Positions 7,181-14,307 of a stretch of DNA of 25,625 nt are shown here, one piece after another. Numbering within the stretch: the stretch's first letter is position 1; the number at the start of each line of letters is the position of its first letter. The notes beneath the pieces were generated by a model. The model ran no database searches. It had not been told where the DNA came from and worked only from the letters and a program-made list of their open reading frames with translations. The stretch is from CBDUBU01 sp965365465. GTDB taxonomy: Bacteria; Bacteroidota; Rhodothermia; Rhodothermales; DASSAV01. The stretch lies in assembly GCA_965365465.1 (NCBI GenBank), contig CBDUBU010000021.1, positions 1-25,625 on the forward strand, written 5' to 3'. The position numbers were made by a program, and so were the translations under genes.

Positions 7181-9028
7181 ATGGCAACTGCAGTGGTTAA
7201 TGCTGAACCTACCGAACAGGACTACATGGAAGTGATCGGAGGCAACGAAGCCCTGAAGCAATTCGTGGAGGAGACGGTCGCGCTCTGTCAGCCTGACGGC
7301 GTATATGTTTGCGACGGCTCGCAGGAAGAATATGACCGGCTCAGCCAGCTTCTGGTTGAAACCGGCACCTACATCAAGTTGAACGAGGAGCTGCGCCCGA
7401 ACAGCTTTTTCTGCCGCTCAGATCCGGCCGACGTGGCGCGCGTGGAAGACCGCACTTATATCTGCTCGGTAGACAAGGAAGATGCCGGCCCGACGAACAA
7501 CTGGGCGGACCCGACGGAGATGAAGGATAAGCTGCGCGAGCTTTTCGCCGGCAGCATGAAGGGCCGCACGATGTACGTGATTCCTTACTCGATGGGTCCT
7601 ATCGGCTCGCCCATTGCACGTATCGGGGTTGAACTCACCGACTCCCCGTACGTGGTTTGCAACCTGCACATCATGGCCCGCCTCGGCTCGAAGGTGCTGG
7701 ACGTGCTTGGCGACAGCGATGACTTCGTGAAGGGTATGCACTCGATTGGCGCGCCCCTGACCGATCCGAAGCAGCATGACGTGCCGTGGCCGTGCAATGC
7801 CGAGAACAAGTACATCTGCCACTTCCCGGAGACGCGCGAGATCTGGTCGTTCGGTTCGGGCTACGGCGGCAATGCGTTGCTGGGCAAGAAGTGCCACGCG
7901 CTCCGCATCGCCTCGGTGCAGGCGCGTGATGAAGGCTGGATGGCCGAGCATATGCTCATCCTGAAGCTGACCTCCCCCGAAGGCGAATCCCGCTACATCG
8001 CAGCCGCCTTCCCGTCGGCTTGCGGTAAGACGAACCTGGCGATGATGGAGCCTACGATTGAAGGCTGGAAGGTCGAGACCATCGGCGATGACATCGCCTG
8101 GATGAAGTTCGGCGAGGACGGACGCCTCTACGCGATCAACCCGGAAGCAGGCTTCTTCGGCGTAGCGCCCGGTACGAGCGACGAATCGAACCCGAACGCC
8201 ATGAAATCGCTCTATGCCAACTCCGTCTTCACGAACGTTGCCTTAACGCCGGAAGGGGATGTCTGGTGGGAGCAGATGACGGACGAGAAGCCGGCAGAGC
8301 TCGTAGACTGGCTGCGGCGCGCCTGGACGCCGGAGAGCGGGCGCACGGCGGCGCATCCGAACGCGCGTTTCACCGCTCCGGCCAGCCAGTGCCCGGTGAT
8401 CGCGCCGGAATGGGAAGATCCGAGCGGCGTGCCGATCTCGGCCATCCTGTTCGGCGGCCGCCGCGCCACGGTGGTTCCGCTCGCCAACGAAGCCTTTGAC
8501 TGGACGCACGGCACGTTCCTCGGCTCAATCATGAGCTCGGAAATGACCGCCGCCGCCGCCGGCAAGATCGGCCAGCTGCGCCGCGACCCAATGGCGATGC
8601 TGCCGTTCTGCGGCTACCACATGGGCGATTACCTTAGCCACTGGATCAACATGGGCAAGAAGGGCGGCGACAAGATGCCCAAGATCTACTACGTCAACTG
8701 GTTCCGCAAGGACGAGAACGGCAAGTTCATGTGGCCCGGCTATGGCGAAAACAGCCGCGTGCTCAAGTGGATCTTCGAGCGTGTCATCGGCAAGGCAGAC
8801 GCCGTGGAGACGCCCATCGGCAACCTGCCCACACCTGACGCACTCGATACGTCCGGCCTGAACATCTCACAGGAACGCCTGGAGAAGCTGCTGGAGGTCG
8901 ATGCAGAAGGCTGGCTTTCTGAAGTGCCTTCCATTCGCGAGCACTACGCACAGTTCGGCGATCACCTGCCGGAAGAGCTTGACAAGGAAGTAGACAAGCT
9001 CGAACAGCGCTTGCAGGCTGCCAAGTAA
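7181..9028 (+). CDS. pckG: Phosphoenolpyruvate carboxykinase (GTP)
   Basis: From ATG 7181 the product is 615 residues, typical of the GTP-dependent family; an in-frame GTG at 7148 would add 11 residues but lacks a ribosome site. The nucleotide-binding loop FPSACGKTNLA is at 277-287, with the hallmark reactive Cys281 of the GTP class. Other family blocks are RPNSFFCRSDP (72-82), MYVIPYSMGP (131-140), GDDIAWMKF (302-310), and FGGRRATVVPL further on. It converts oxaloacetate and GTP to phosphoenolpyruvate, CO2 and GDP, the entry step of gluconeogenesis, in the cytoplasm. It is a single-gene unit ended by a strong terminator. Most Bacteroidota carry the ATP-type enzyme PckA, so the GTP type is mildly informative about lineage. 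Confidence 0.97.
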   Translation: MATAVVNAEPTEQDYMEVIGGNEALKQFVEETVALCQPDGVYVCDGSQEEYDRLSQLLVETGTYIKLNEELRPNSFFCRSDPADVARVEDRTYICSVDKEDAGPTNNWADPTEMKDKLRELFAGSMKGRTMYVIPYSMGPIGSPIARIGVELTDSPYVVCNLHIMARLGSKVLDVLGDSDDFVKGMHSIGAPLTDPKQHDVPWPCNAENKYICHFPETREIWSFGSGYGGNALLGKKCHALRIASVQARDEGWMAEHMLILKLTSPEGESRYIAAAFPSACGKTNLAMMEPTIEGWKVETIGDDIAWMKFGEDGRLYAINPEAGFFGVAPGTSDESNPNAMKSLYANSVFTNVALTPEGDVWWEQMTDEKPAELVDWLRRAWTPESGRTAAHPNARFTAPASQCPVIAPEWEDPSGVPISAILFGGRRATVVPLANEAFDWTHGTFLGSIMSSEMTAAAAGKIGQLRRDPMAMLPFCGYHMGDYLSHWINMGKKGGDKMPKIYYVNWFRKDENGKFMWPGYGENSRVLKWIFERVIGKADAVETPIGNLPTPDALDTSGLNISQERLEKLLEVDAEGWLSEVPSIREHYAQFGDHLPEELDKEVDKLEQRLQAAK

Positions 9029-9091
9029 GCCAACGCCTGCGGGCTGCGGTGCTCCCTTCGGGAGGGGGCAGCTCCGGCAGTGTCAAATGAG

Positions 9092-9127
9092 AAAGGGGGA
9101 TGAGGCCCACGCCTCATCCCCCTTTTT
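9092..9127 (+). terminator. Intrinsic terminator of pckG
   Basis: There is a perfect 15-bp stem (9092-9106 with 9111-9125), a 4-nt loop CCAC, and a run of five T from 9123 to 9127. It begins 63 bp after the pckG stop. The left arm starts AAA, so the minus strand has only a short T-run followed by a T-rich stretch; it might also stop leftward transcripts of the oxidoreductase, but less well. The remaining bases to 9315 hold nothing I recognise. Confidence 0.93.
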
Positions 9128-9315
9128 GTATGGGGCGCTGCGCCTTAGTGCGTTTCCGGCAGCGCGGGAACGAGACGTTAACCTTCGGTTTGGAATGACA
9201 GGCGCCGACGGGAGCGCAGGACTGAAAAGCGAATCTGAGCGCTCTCTTCTTTAGCGCAAATTGGAGGCCGTATCATTGCAGGAGCGGCAGCGGGCCATTT
9301 GCCTGGGGATGCTGG

Positions 9316-10680
9316 TCAAAAAGCTGCGGTATCGCCCGGCATGGCAACGGGATATTCACCTTCCGCATTCGGCCTGACCGGGGGCGCAGAATCTATATTC
9401 ATCTCGTCCAGCCCTGGCGCGAGAACGAGGTTCGAATGCAGGGCCTCGTCCCACGTCACCATCTGGCCGGATTCTGCCGCCATCCGTCCCATGATGCCCG
9501 TCAAGGCAGCGTAAGCGGAACGTTCCGTTTCGTTGTAAGGCTTGTCATTGCGGATGGCATCGAACAGCAGGTCATGTTCGACCTGATAGGGGTTCCACTT
9601 CGGCCCCTCGTACTTCCACAGAAGGTTCTCGGGCGTTTGGAGGTGTCCTCTGTACAGAACGGGATCAGGGATGCCTTCACCCATGACGGCGCAGCCTGTG
9701 GCGCCGTGGATGACATCGCCCCAGAAGCTCCATGTGCCGAGCATGTGCCTGCCCTGCGCCATCATGCGCGTGCCGTCAGGGAAAGAATACTCGACGCTGT
9801 AGTGGTCGAAAAGCTGGTCGGGGTCTTCGCGCATCTGCCGCCCGCCGTCTCCCTGCGCCGATACCGGCCAGGCATCTTTAGCCCAGCACGCCACATCGAG
9901 GTTGTGGATGAGCCAGTCCAGAAGAAAGCTGCCGTTGAGCCAGGTGAAGTTGCTGTAGTTGCGAATCTGGTGGAGCAGTTCGCTCATGCCCGCTTCACGC
10001 GGCGTATAGCCGACCGGCCCGTGCTTGCGGTAGCTCCATGCCGTGATGACCTTACCGATGGCTCCGTCGTGGATGCGGCCAACCGCTTCGACGAGCGGTG
10101 GATAGTGCCGCTCCATCAGGCCGCCCGCAATTTTCAGGTTCTTCTGCTCCGCTTTTTTCCCGGCTTCGAGGACGCGCCGGATGCCTGGCCCATCGACGGC
10201 GAACGACTTCTCCATGAACACGTTTACCCCGCGATCGACGGCGTACTCCAGGTGGAGCGGCCGGAAAGCGGGCGGGGTGGCGAGGATCACGAGGTCGCCT
10301 TTATCCAGGGAATCTATGGCCTTCCGGTATCCGTCAAACCCGATGTACTGCCGCTCGGGCGGCGCGTCGATCTGCTTGCCAGAGGTTTCGGTGAGGCTGG
10401 CGTGGCTCGCCTGAAGGCGGTTGGTGAACACATCGGCCATTGCCCACAGTTTGACGGGTCCCTCCGTAGACAGTGCGTTTGCCGCCGCGCCCGTGCCGCG
10501 CCCTCCGCAGCCCACAAGCGCTACCTTAATGGTATTGTTCTCTCCTGCATAGGCGCCTGCCGCGAGGCGCGAACTGAAGGTCATCCCGGCCAGCGCCGCC
10601 CCCGAACGTTTTACAAAGTCCCGACGGGAAGGCAACACAGGCTGCGGGCCGGACATAGAACCAGTCTTTATGCCTTGCAT
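9316..10680 (-). CDS. Tat-exported Gfo/Idh/MocA family oxidoreductase
   Basis: The product is 454 residues. A twin-arginine signal, SRRDFVKRSGAAL with Arg19-Arg20, is followed by a hydrophobic stretch and an Ala-rich cleavage region near 40-46. The NAD(P) Rossmann loop GCGGRGTG is at 58-65. The family EKP motif appears as Glu157-Lys158-Ser159. His259 in the LIHNLD segment fits the catalytic His region. The C-terminal alpha/beta domain (about 180-400) has the typical sheet. Such proteins oxidise or reduce sugars or related alcohols using a tightly bound nicotinamide cofactor loaded before Tat export. The substrate is unknown. It stands alone, converging on pckG. Met9 is an alternative start that keeps the Tat signal. 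Confidence 0.9.
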   Translation of the reverse strand: MQGIKTGSMSGPQPVLPSRRDFVKRSGAALAGMTFSSRLAAGAYAGENNTIKVALVGCGGRGTGAAANALSTEGPVKLWAMADVFTNRLQASHASLTETSGKQIDAPPERQYIGFDGYRKAIDSLDKGDLVILATPPAFRPLHLEYAVDRGVNVFMEKSFAVDGPGIRRVLEAGKKAEQKNLKIAGGLMERHYPPLVEAVGRIHDGAIGKVITAWSYRKHGPVGYTPREAGMSELLHQIRNYSNFTWLNGSFLLDWLIHNLDVACWAKDAWPVSAQGDGGRQMREDPDQLFDHYSVEYSFPDGTRMMAQGRHMLGTWSFWGDVIHGATGCAVMGEGIPDPVLYRGHLQTPENLLWKYEGPKWNPYQVEHDLLFDAIRNDKPYNETERSAYAALTGIMGRMAAESGQMVTWDEALHSNLVLAPGLDEMNIDSAPPVRPNAEGEYPVAMPGDTAAF

Positions 10681-10775
10681 CGGTCGGTCCTCCTCTTTTA
10701 TGGCGTTAATGTGTTTTTTGATCGGGAACTGTCTGGTACGTAGAAGTCGGGCACAGCGGCCTGCCGTTCTTTGAG

Positions 10776-10847
10776 CATAGATGCTTCCCTTTGTTCAGCA
10801 TGACACGACCTTCAGGGATATAATGAAACCTGCCTGAAGGATCTATG
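10776..10847. repeat. Intergenic repeat unit with imperfect inverted ends (copy 2)
   Basis: The ends CATAGATGCTTC (10776-10787) and GAAGGATCTATG (10836-10847) are identical to those of the unit at 2998-3134, but the interior is shorter (72 bp in all against 137). On the minus strand the left end is preceded by GTCATGCTGA. An internal perfect 8-bp stem, CCTTCAGG (10809-10816) with CCTGAAGG (10833-10840), overlaps the right end. Both units share TGAG just outside the left end. Confidence 0.6.
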
Positions 10848-10862
10848 TAACTCGCATGGCAG

Positions 10863-10899
10863 GCGATACTTTTCCGGCTTGCCGGACAGTTTCCCAGCG
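10863..10899. repeat. Dispersed intergenic repeat block
   Basis: It begins GCGATACTTT and matches 22951-22989 at about 31 of 37 positions by eye, with a 2-base gap near the end. It lies 15 bp after the right end of the inverted-end unit. No reading frame spans both copies, and both are intergenic. Confidence 0.55.
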
Positions 10900-11027
10900 G
10901 TCCATAGTATCGCGTTCTGAACGAGTTTGTGATACGCGGGATGGCGCGCGCTCGCGGCTTGCTCTTTGGCTGCCCTGCGCTTGATAGCCCGTCCCTCAGT
11001 AGAAAAAGGAATACAGGTCGGGCGGCT

Positions 11028-11492
11028 CTATGGCCTTACCAGAAACCAGTTCCAGAACATCAAAACCAGAATAACCAGCCAGAGCAAGTGCGCGATTCCC
11101 ATTCCCATCGCTATGTGTCCAACATAGGATGAACCTTCGTTTGCAGCAGGTTCGGGGCGCGACATCGCCGCTTCGATGCGGCCCCAGGCCGGTCGAATCA
11201 TCGCGAATTGCACCGCGACCAGAATCAGCATCAGGAGCAGGCTCGTATGATACTGCATTCCGTAACGGGCGAAGCCACCGCCGAGGAAAAAGGCAATAAG
11301 AGCGAAAACGAAGGTCAGCACGACAAAGACTTCCATCAGGCGAACCGTTCGCCTGGTGTAGGCTGTGATCGTCAGGGCGGCAGAAGTCTCGATGCCGAGG
11401 GCAAGACGGGCCTGGGCAGACAGCCGCAGGCCGAGGCCAAACCATGCTGCTGCGGTTATAATGTGCAGAATTACAAAAGTCGTAAGGATCAT
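11028..11492 (-). CDS. Four-helix integral membrane protein, function unknown
   Basis: From ATG 11492 the product is 154 residues and starts directly in a membrane helix (MILTTFVILHIITAAAW). A TTG 39 bp upstream would add 13 polar residues and is less likely. Four helices are visible, near residues 3-20, 50-73, 78-96 and 125-150. A His in helix 1 and further His residues in the loop and helix 4 (HIAMGMGIAHLLW) recall small haem- or metal-linked membrane proteins such as the CopD/DUF2269 types, but I cannot assign a family. It is the last gene of the cco cluster strand, 136 bp after the FnIII protein. TATAAT on the minus strand at 11561-11556 could give it its own promoter, although the -35 is poor. 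Confidence 0.7.
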   Translation of the reverse strand: MILTTFVILHIITAAAWFGLGLRLSAQARLALGIETSAALTITAYTRRTVRLMEVFVVLTFVFALIAFFLGGGFARYGMQYHTSLLLMLILVAVQFAMIRPAWGRIEAAMSRPEPAANEGSSYVGHIAMGMGIAHLLWLVILVLMFWNWFLVRP

Positions 11493-11628
11493 AGCGCTGT
11501 GTTTGCAGGAGGTATGGGCAGGCGTCGGCAAAGCGTCTTCCGCCCTGTGAGAGGCATTATAGAACGCCTGAAAGTGGTTGGTCGGATTTACCCGGATAAA
11601 GGATCGTCCCTCTGGAGCGCCGGATCTG

Positions 11629-12588
11629 CTAGAAGCTTATCGCTATGACAAAAATCAACAGGATCACAAACGAAAGCACGATCACAGAAAGCGCGGTCAT
11701 TGCCTCACCAGCGCTGGTACGTCCGGTTTCCACAGGATTCATGGTTTCGAACGGCCCCACCGCTTCTTCAGGCGCAGCCTGTTTCAGGGCAGCTTCGTGT
11801 CTGGCCTTGCTTTGAGCCAGGTTGTAGGCTTCGACTGCGTCATCATTCGTAGCCCGAAACTGGCCTACAGCGCTCCAGGGTTTCCAGCCCCCGTTTACAG
11901 GTCGCGCACGCACGCGCCAGAAAAGGGTCGCGCCGTTCTGTGGAAACAACTGGTAGACGGTCACCGAAGTGCTTTTCACAACCAGCGTGTCGAACCACAG
12001 ATCATTGAAGTCGGCATCGGACGCAACCTGGAGGTGGTATTCGCCTGCGCCCTCTACCTCAGTCCAGTCCAGCGAGACGGCGCTGCCGTCTACCGGGGCG
12101 TCGTTCAGAGGGGCAAGGAGGGCAGGAACTGAGGGGTCGGCAGGAGGGGCGGGGCGAACCACCAGGGTTGGAGGTTCCTGAACCGCAGGCTTCGCGGGAA
12201 CAGAGGCGGGAGCCGGAGACGCTTTCTCTGTGGCCCGGCCAAGCGCGTGTGGAGCGCTGAACGGCCCCCATCCCTCCTGGTTGCCGCTCCGCATTCTCCA
12301 GTACACGAGTGAAGCGTCATTCGGCAGCCGGTCGTGCAGCGTAATCGTACCGCTCGGGCCGATGTAGGATTCGAAAAGAATATCGTTGAACTGCTGATCG
12401 CTTGCCATCTGGAGCCAGTATCCGGAAGCCTCCGGAATTTCTTCCCAACGCAACGTGACGGCGCCTTGCGGCATCCCTGCGCCGCTGGCCGGTTCGATCA
12501 GCGTTGGCGGGCGGAGGGCGCCGGAAAGCGCAGGTTTCGGCGCCTGTTGCATTTTTATGTCTGTGGATCGGGGTGAGCGTTCAGGCAT
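11629..12588 (-). CDS. Two-FnIII-domain, C-terminally membrane-anchored protein
   Basis: The product is 319 residues. There is no N-terminal signal peptide. Two fibronectin type III-like repeats lie at about 25-118 and 155-247. They share the pattern W-E-x-x-x-A-x-x-Y-x-L-Q-x-A-S-D then F-W/Y-R-x-R and a W-x-P-[FW]-S end. A Pro/Ala-rich linker (about 118-155) joins them. A charged stretch (about 250-295) precedes a single hydrophobic C-terminal helix (about 297-318) that ends the protein, so the topology is tail-anchored with the FnIII part probably in the cytoplasm. This is unusual, since FnIII domains are normally exported. It lies 34 bp after hemN on the same strand, so it is probably in the cco transcript. 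I do not recognise a named family or function. Confidence 0.8.
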   Translation of the reverse strand: MPERSPRSTDIKMQQAPKPALSGALRPPTLIEPASGAGMPQGAVTLRWEEIPEASGYWLQMASDQQFNDILFESYIGPSGTITLHDRLPNDASLVYWRMRSGNQEGWGPFSAPHALGRATEKASPAPASVPAKPAVQEPPTLVVRPAPPADPSVPALLAPLNDAPVDGSAVSLDWTEVEGAGEYHLQVASDADFNDLWFDTLVVKSTSVTVYQLFPQNGATLFWRVRARPVNGGWKPWSAVGQFRATNDDAVEAYNLAQSKARHEAALKQAAPEEAVGPFETMNPVETGRTSAGEAMTALSVIVLSFVILLIFVIAISF

Positions 12589-12622
12589 GGCGGCTGGAAA
12601 CAGTTAAAGAAGGTGTACGAAC

Positions 12623-14014
12623 TCAGACGGTTTGAGAATAACGAGGCGCTTCATGCTGCGAACGAGGCAGGTAAGCGTCGAAGGCCATAGCAATGTTACG
12701 TATGAAAAAGCGGCCCTGTTCGGTCACGCGAAGCGTGTCGGATGCCAGAGCGATCAGCCCATCCGCCGCCATCGGTTGCAGGCTTTGCAGGGCTGCGCCA
12801 AAGTAATCATCGAAGCATATTCCGAAACAGCTTTCGACCTCTGCTTTTCTCAGGACGAAGTTACTCATTAAACGGGTAATCACGAAACGCCGGATCTGAT
12901 CGTCTTGCTGGAGCCGTACGCCGCGTTCGACAGGCAGGCGACCCGCATCGAGGTCTTCATAATAGGCCGGCAGATCCTTTACGTTCTGGGCATACACCCA
13001 TTCGAGCTGGCTGATGCCCGAAATGCCGAACGCCTGAATGTCGCACCCGGCATGGGTCGAGTAGCCCTGAAAGTTGCGGTGGAGCGTGCCCGCATCTTGC
13101 GCGGCGCACAGGCTGTCTTCCGGCTTGGCGAAATGATCCATGCCGATGTAGCGATAGCCGCCCTCCTGCGTGAGTTTTTCGACGGCCCTGAGAAAAATCT
13201 CCATCTTCAGGTCAGGTCCCGGAAGGCCGGCTTCCGGGATCATCTGCTGGTGTTTTTTCATCCAGGGTACGTGCGCGTAGCTGAACAGCGAGACCCGATC
13301 CGGGTTCAGGGCCAGCGCCAGGTCCAGGGTAGTTTCAAACGTCTGCCGGGTCTGGAACGGCAGACCATAGATCAGGTCGAAGCTGATGCTGTCGAAAGCG
13401 AGGTCGCGGCAGGCATTTACGGTTTCCCGAACCAGCGGTTCGGGTTGGATCCGGCCGATGGCTTTCTGCACGCGGGCATCGAAGTCCTGCACGCCGATAC
13501 TGATCCGGTTGAAGCCGGATCGCCGGGCGGCCTCCAGATGCTCGCGCGTGAGATGGCGCGGGTCTGCTTCGATCCCGACCTCCGCGTCATCGGCCACCTG
13601 AAACCGGCGCTGCGTGGAGCGCATCAGGCTTTCGATCTGATCCGGTTCCAGATAGGTCGGGGTTCCGCCGCCCCAGTGGATCTGCCGCACGATACGGTCG
13701 GGATGGATATACCCGGCTGCAAGGTCGATCTCGCGCTCCAGATACGACAGGTAGCGGGCAATCTTTTCAGGCCGGTGCGTCACCATCATATGACAGCCGC
13801 AGTAGTAGCAGAGCGCGTGACAGAAAGGCAGGTGCAGGTACAGCGACAGATCTCGCCGTTCGGCGTCCGGCGCGTTGGACCGGATGATCTCTTTCTTAAA
13901 GGCATCCGGGCCTAAGGCGTCGGTAAAGTGCGGCGCTGTCGGATAACTGGTATAGCGCGGCCCTGGACGGTTATAGCGGCGAATGAGATCAGGGTCTATA
14001 CGAGTATGCGTCAT
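12623..14014 (-). CDS. hemN: Oxygen-independent coproporphyrinogen III oxidase (radical SAM)
   Basis: The product is 463 residues, the usual size for HemN proper. The radical-SAM cluster motif is Cys65-x3-Cys69-x2-Cys72, followed by Cys74, as in HemN (CHALCYYCGC). Other HemN blocks are RPGPRYTSYPTAPHF (16-30), IHWGGGTPT, SIGVQDFD, and DLIYGLPFQT. It decarboxylates coproporphyrinogen III to protoporphyrinogen IX without oxygen, in the cytoplasm. It follows ccoS by 49 bp. Placement with cbb3 oxidase genes is well known and fits low-oxygen haem supply to the oxidase. Confidence 0.95.
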   Translation of the reverse strand: MTHTRIDPDLIRRYNRPGPRYTSYPTAPHFTDALGPDAFKKEIIRSNAPDAERRDLSLYLHLPFCHALCYYCGCHMMVTHRPEKIARYLSYLEREIDLAAGYIHPDRIVRQIHWGGGTPTYLEPDQIESLMRSTQRRFQVADDAEVGIEADPRHLTREHLEAARRSGFNRISIGVQDFDARVQKAIGRIQPEPLVRETVNACRDLAFDSISFDLIYGLPFQTRQTFETTLDLALALNPDRVSLFSYAHVPWMKKHQQMIPEAGLPGPDLKMEIFLRAVEKLTQEGGYRYIGMDHFAKPEDSLCAAQDAGTLHRNFQGYSTHAGCDIQAFGISGISQLEWVYAQNVKDLPAYYEDLDAGRLPVERGVRLQQDDQIRRFVITRLMSNFVLRKAEVESCFGICFDDYFGAALQSLQPMAADGLIALASDTLRVTEQGRFFIRNIAMAFDAYLPRSQHEAPRYSQTV

Positions 14015-14063
14015 GGTTCTGGTAGAATGGCGGCAGCGTCCGGAGAGCGCCTGCAGCGCATCC

Positions 14064-14261
14064 CTATTGCTGTGGTTTGTGATGACCCTTCACCGGCGGC
14101 TTGCTTGTTCGTCTGGCGCCGGATTCGTCATCCAGGAGCATACGGATGGCCGGAGTTTCCACATCATCGAACTGGCCGCTCCGCACGGCCCACAGAAAAC
14201 CGGCTACGCCCGCAGAGGCCAGAAGGATGGCGAGTGGGACCAGAAAATAAAGTACGGACAT
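14064..14261 (-). CDS. ccoS: cbb3 oxidase maturation protein CcoS
   Basis: The product is 65 residues with one N-terminal helix (about 3-26). It carries the family hallmark FLWAVRSGQFDD, followed by E-T-P-A. CcoS is needed for inserting cofactors into CcoN, and it works with the copper ATPase CcoI, whose stop lies 46 bp upstream. The tail after residue 45 is basic and rich in Lys, Pro and His, as is common for this protein. Confidence 0.93.
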   Translation of the reverse strand: MSVLYFLVPLAILLASAGVAGFLWAVRSGQFDDVETPAIRMLLDDESGARRTSKPPVKGHHKPQQ

Positions 14262-14307
14262 GGGGCGCGGCAGGTTCGGTTATCATTTGCGCTTCCGGCG
14301 CATGAAA

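Larger units (their letters stand above)
10681..11027. other. Non-coding region with repeats, 347 bp
   Basis: No gene is supported here. It should hold the leftward promoter of the oxidoreductase and the 3' end of the long cco-cluster transcript. It contains the second inverted-end repeat unit (10776-10847) with its internal hairpin, and a dispersed repeat block (10863-10899). I recognise nothing in 10900-11027. Confidence 0.6.

Noticed and set aside
9182..9201. A further degenerate copy of the GTCAT...GAAGG repeat (CCTTCG...GGAATGACA on the minus strand)
   Set aside because: The match is too weak and lacks the CATAGAT end, so chance cannot be excluded.
9436..10743. Long open frame on the plus strand opposite the oxidoreductase
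   Set aside because: It mirrors the codon structure of the minus-strand gene, has no recognisable domain or start site, and the minus-strand protein has a clear family match.
12905..13915. Long open frame opposite hemN
   Set aside because: It is antisense to a full-length HemN with intact motifs and shows no domain or ribosome site.
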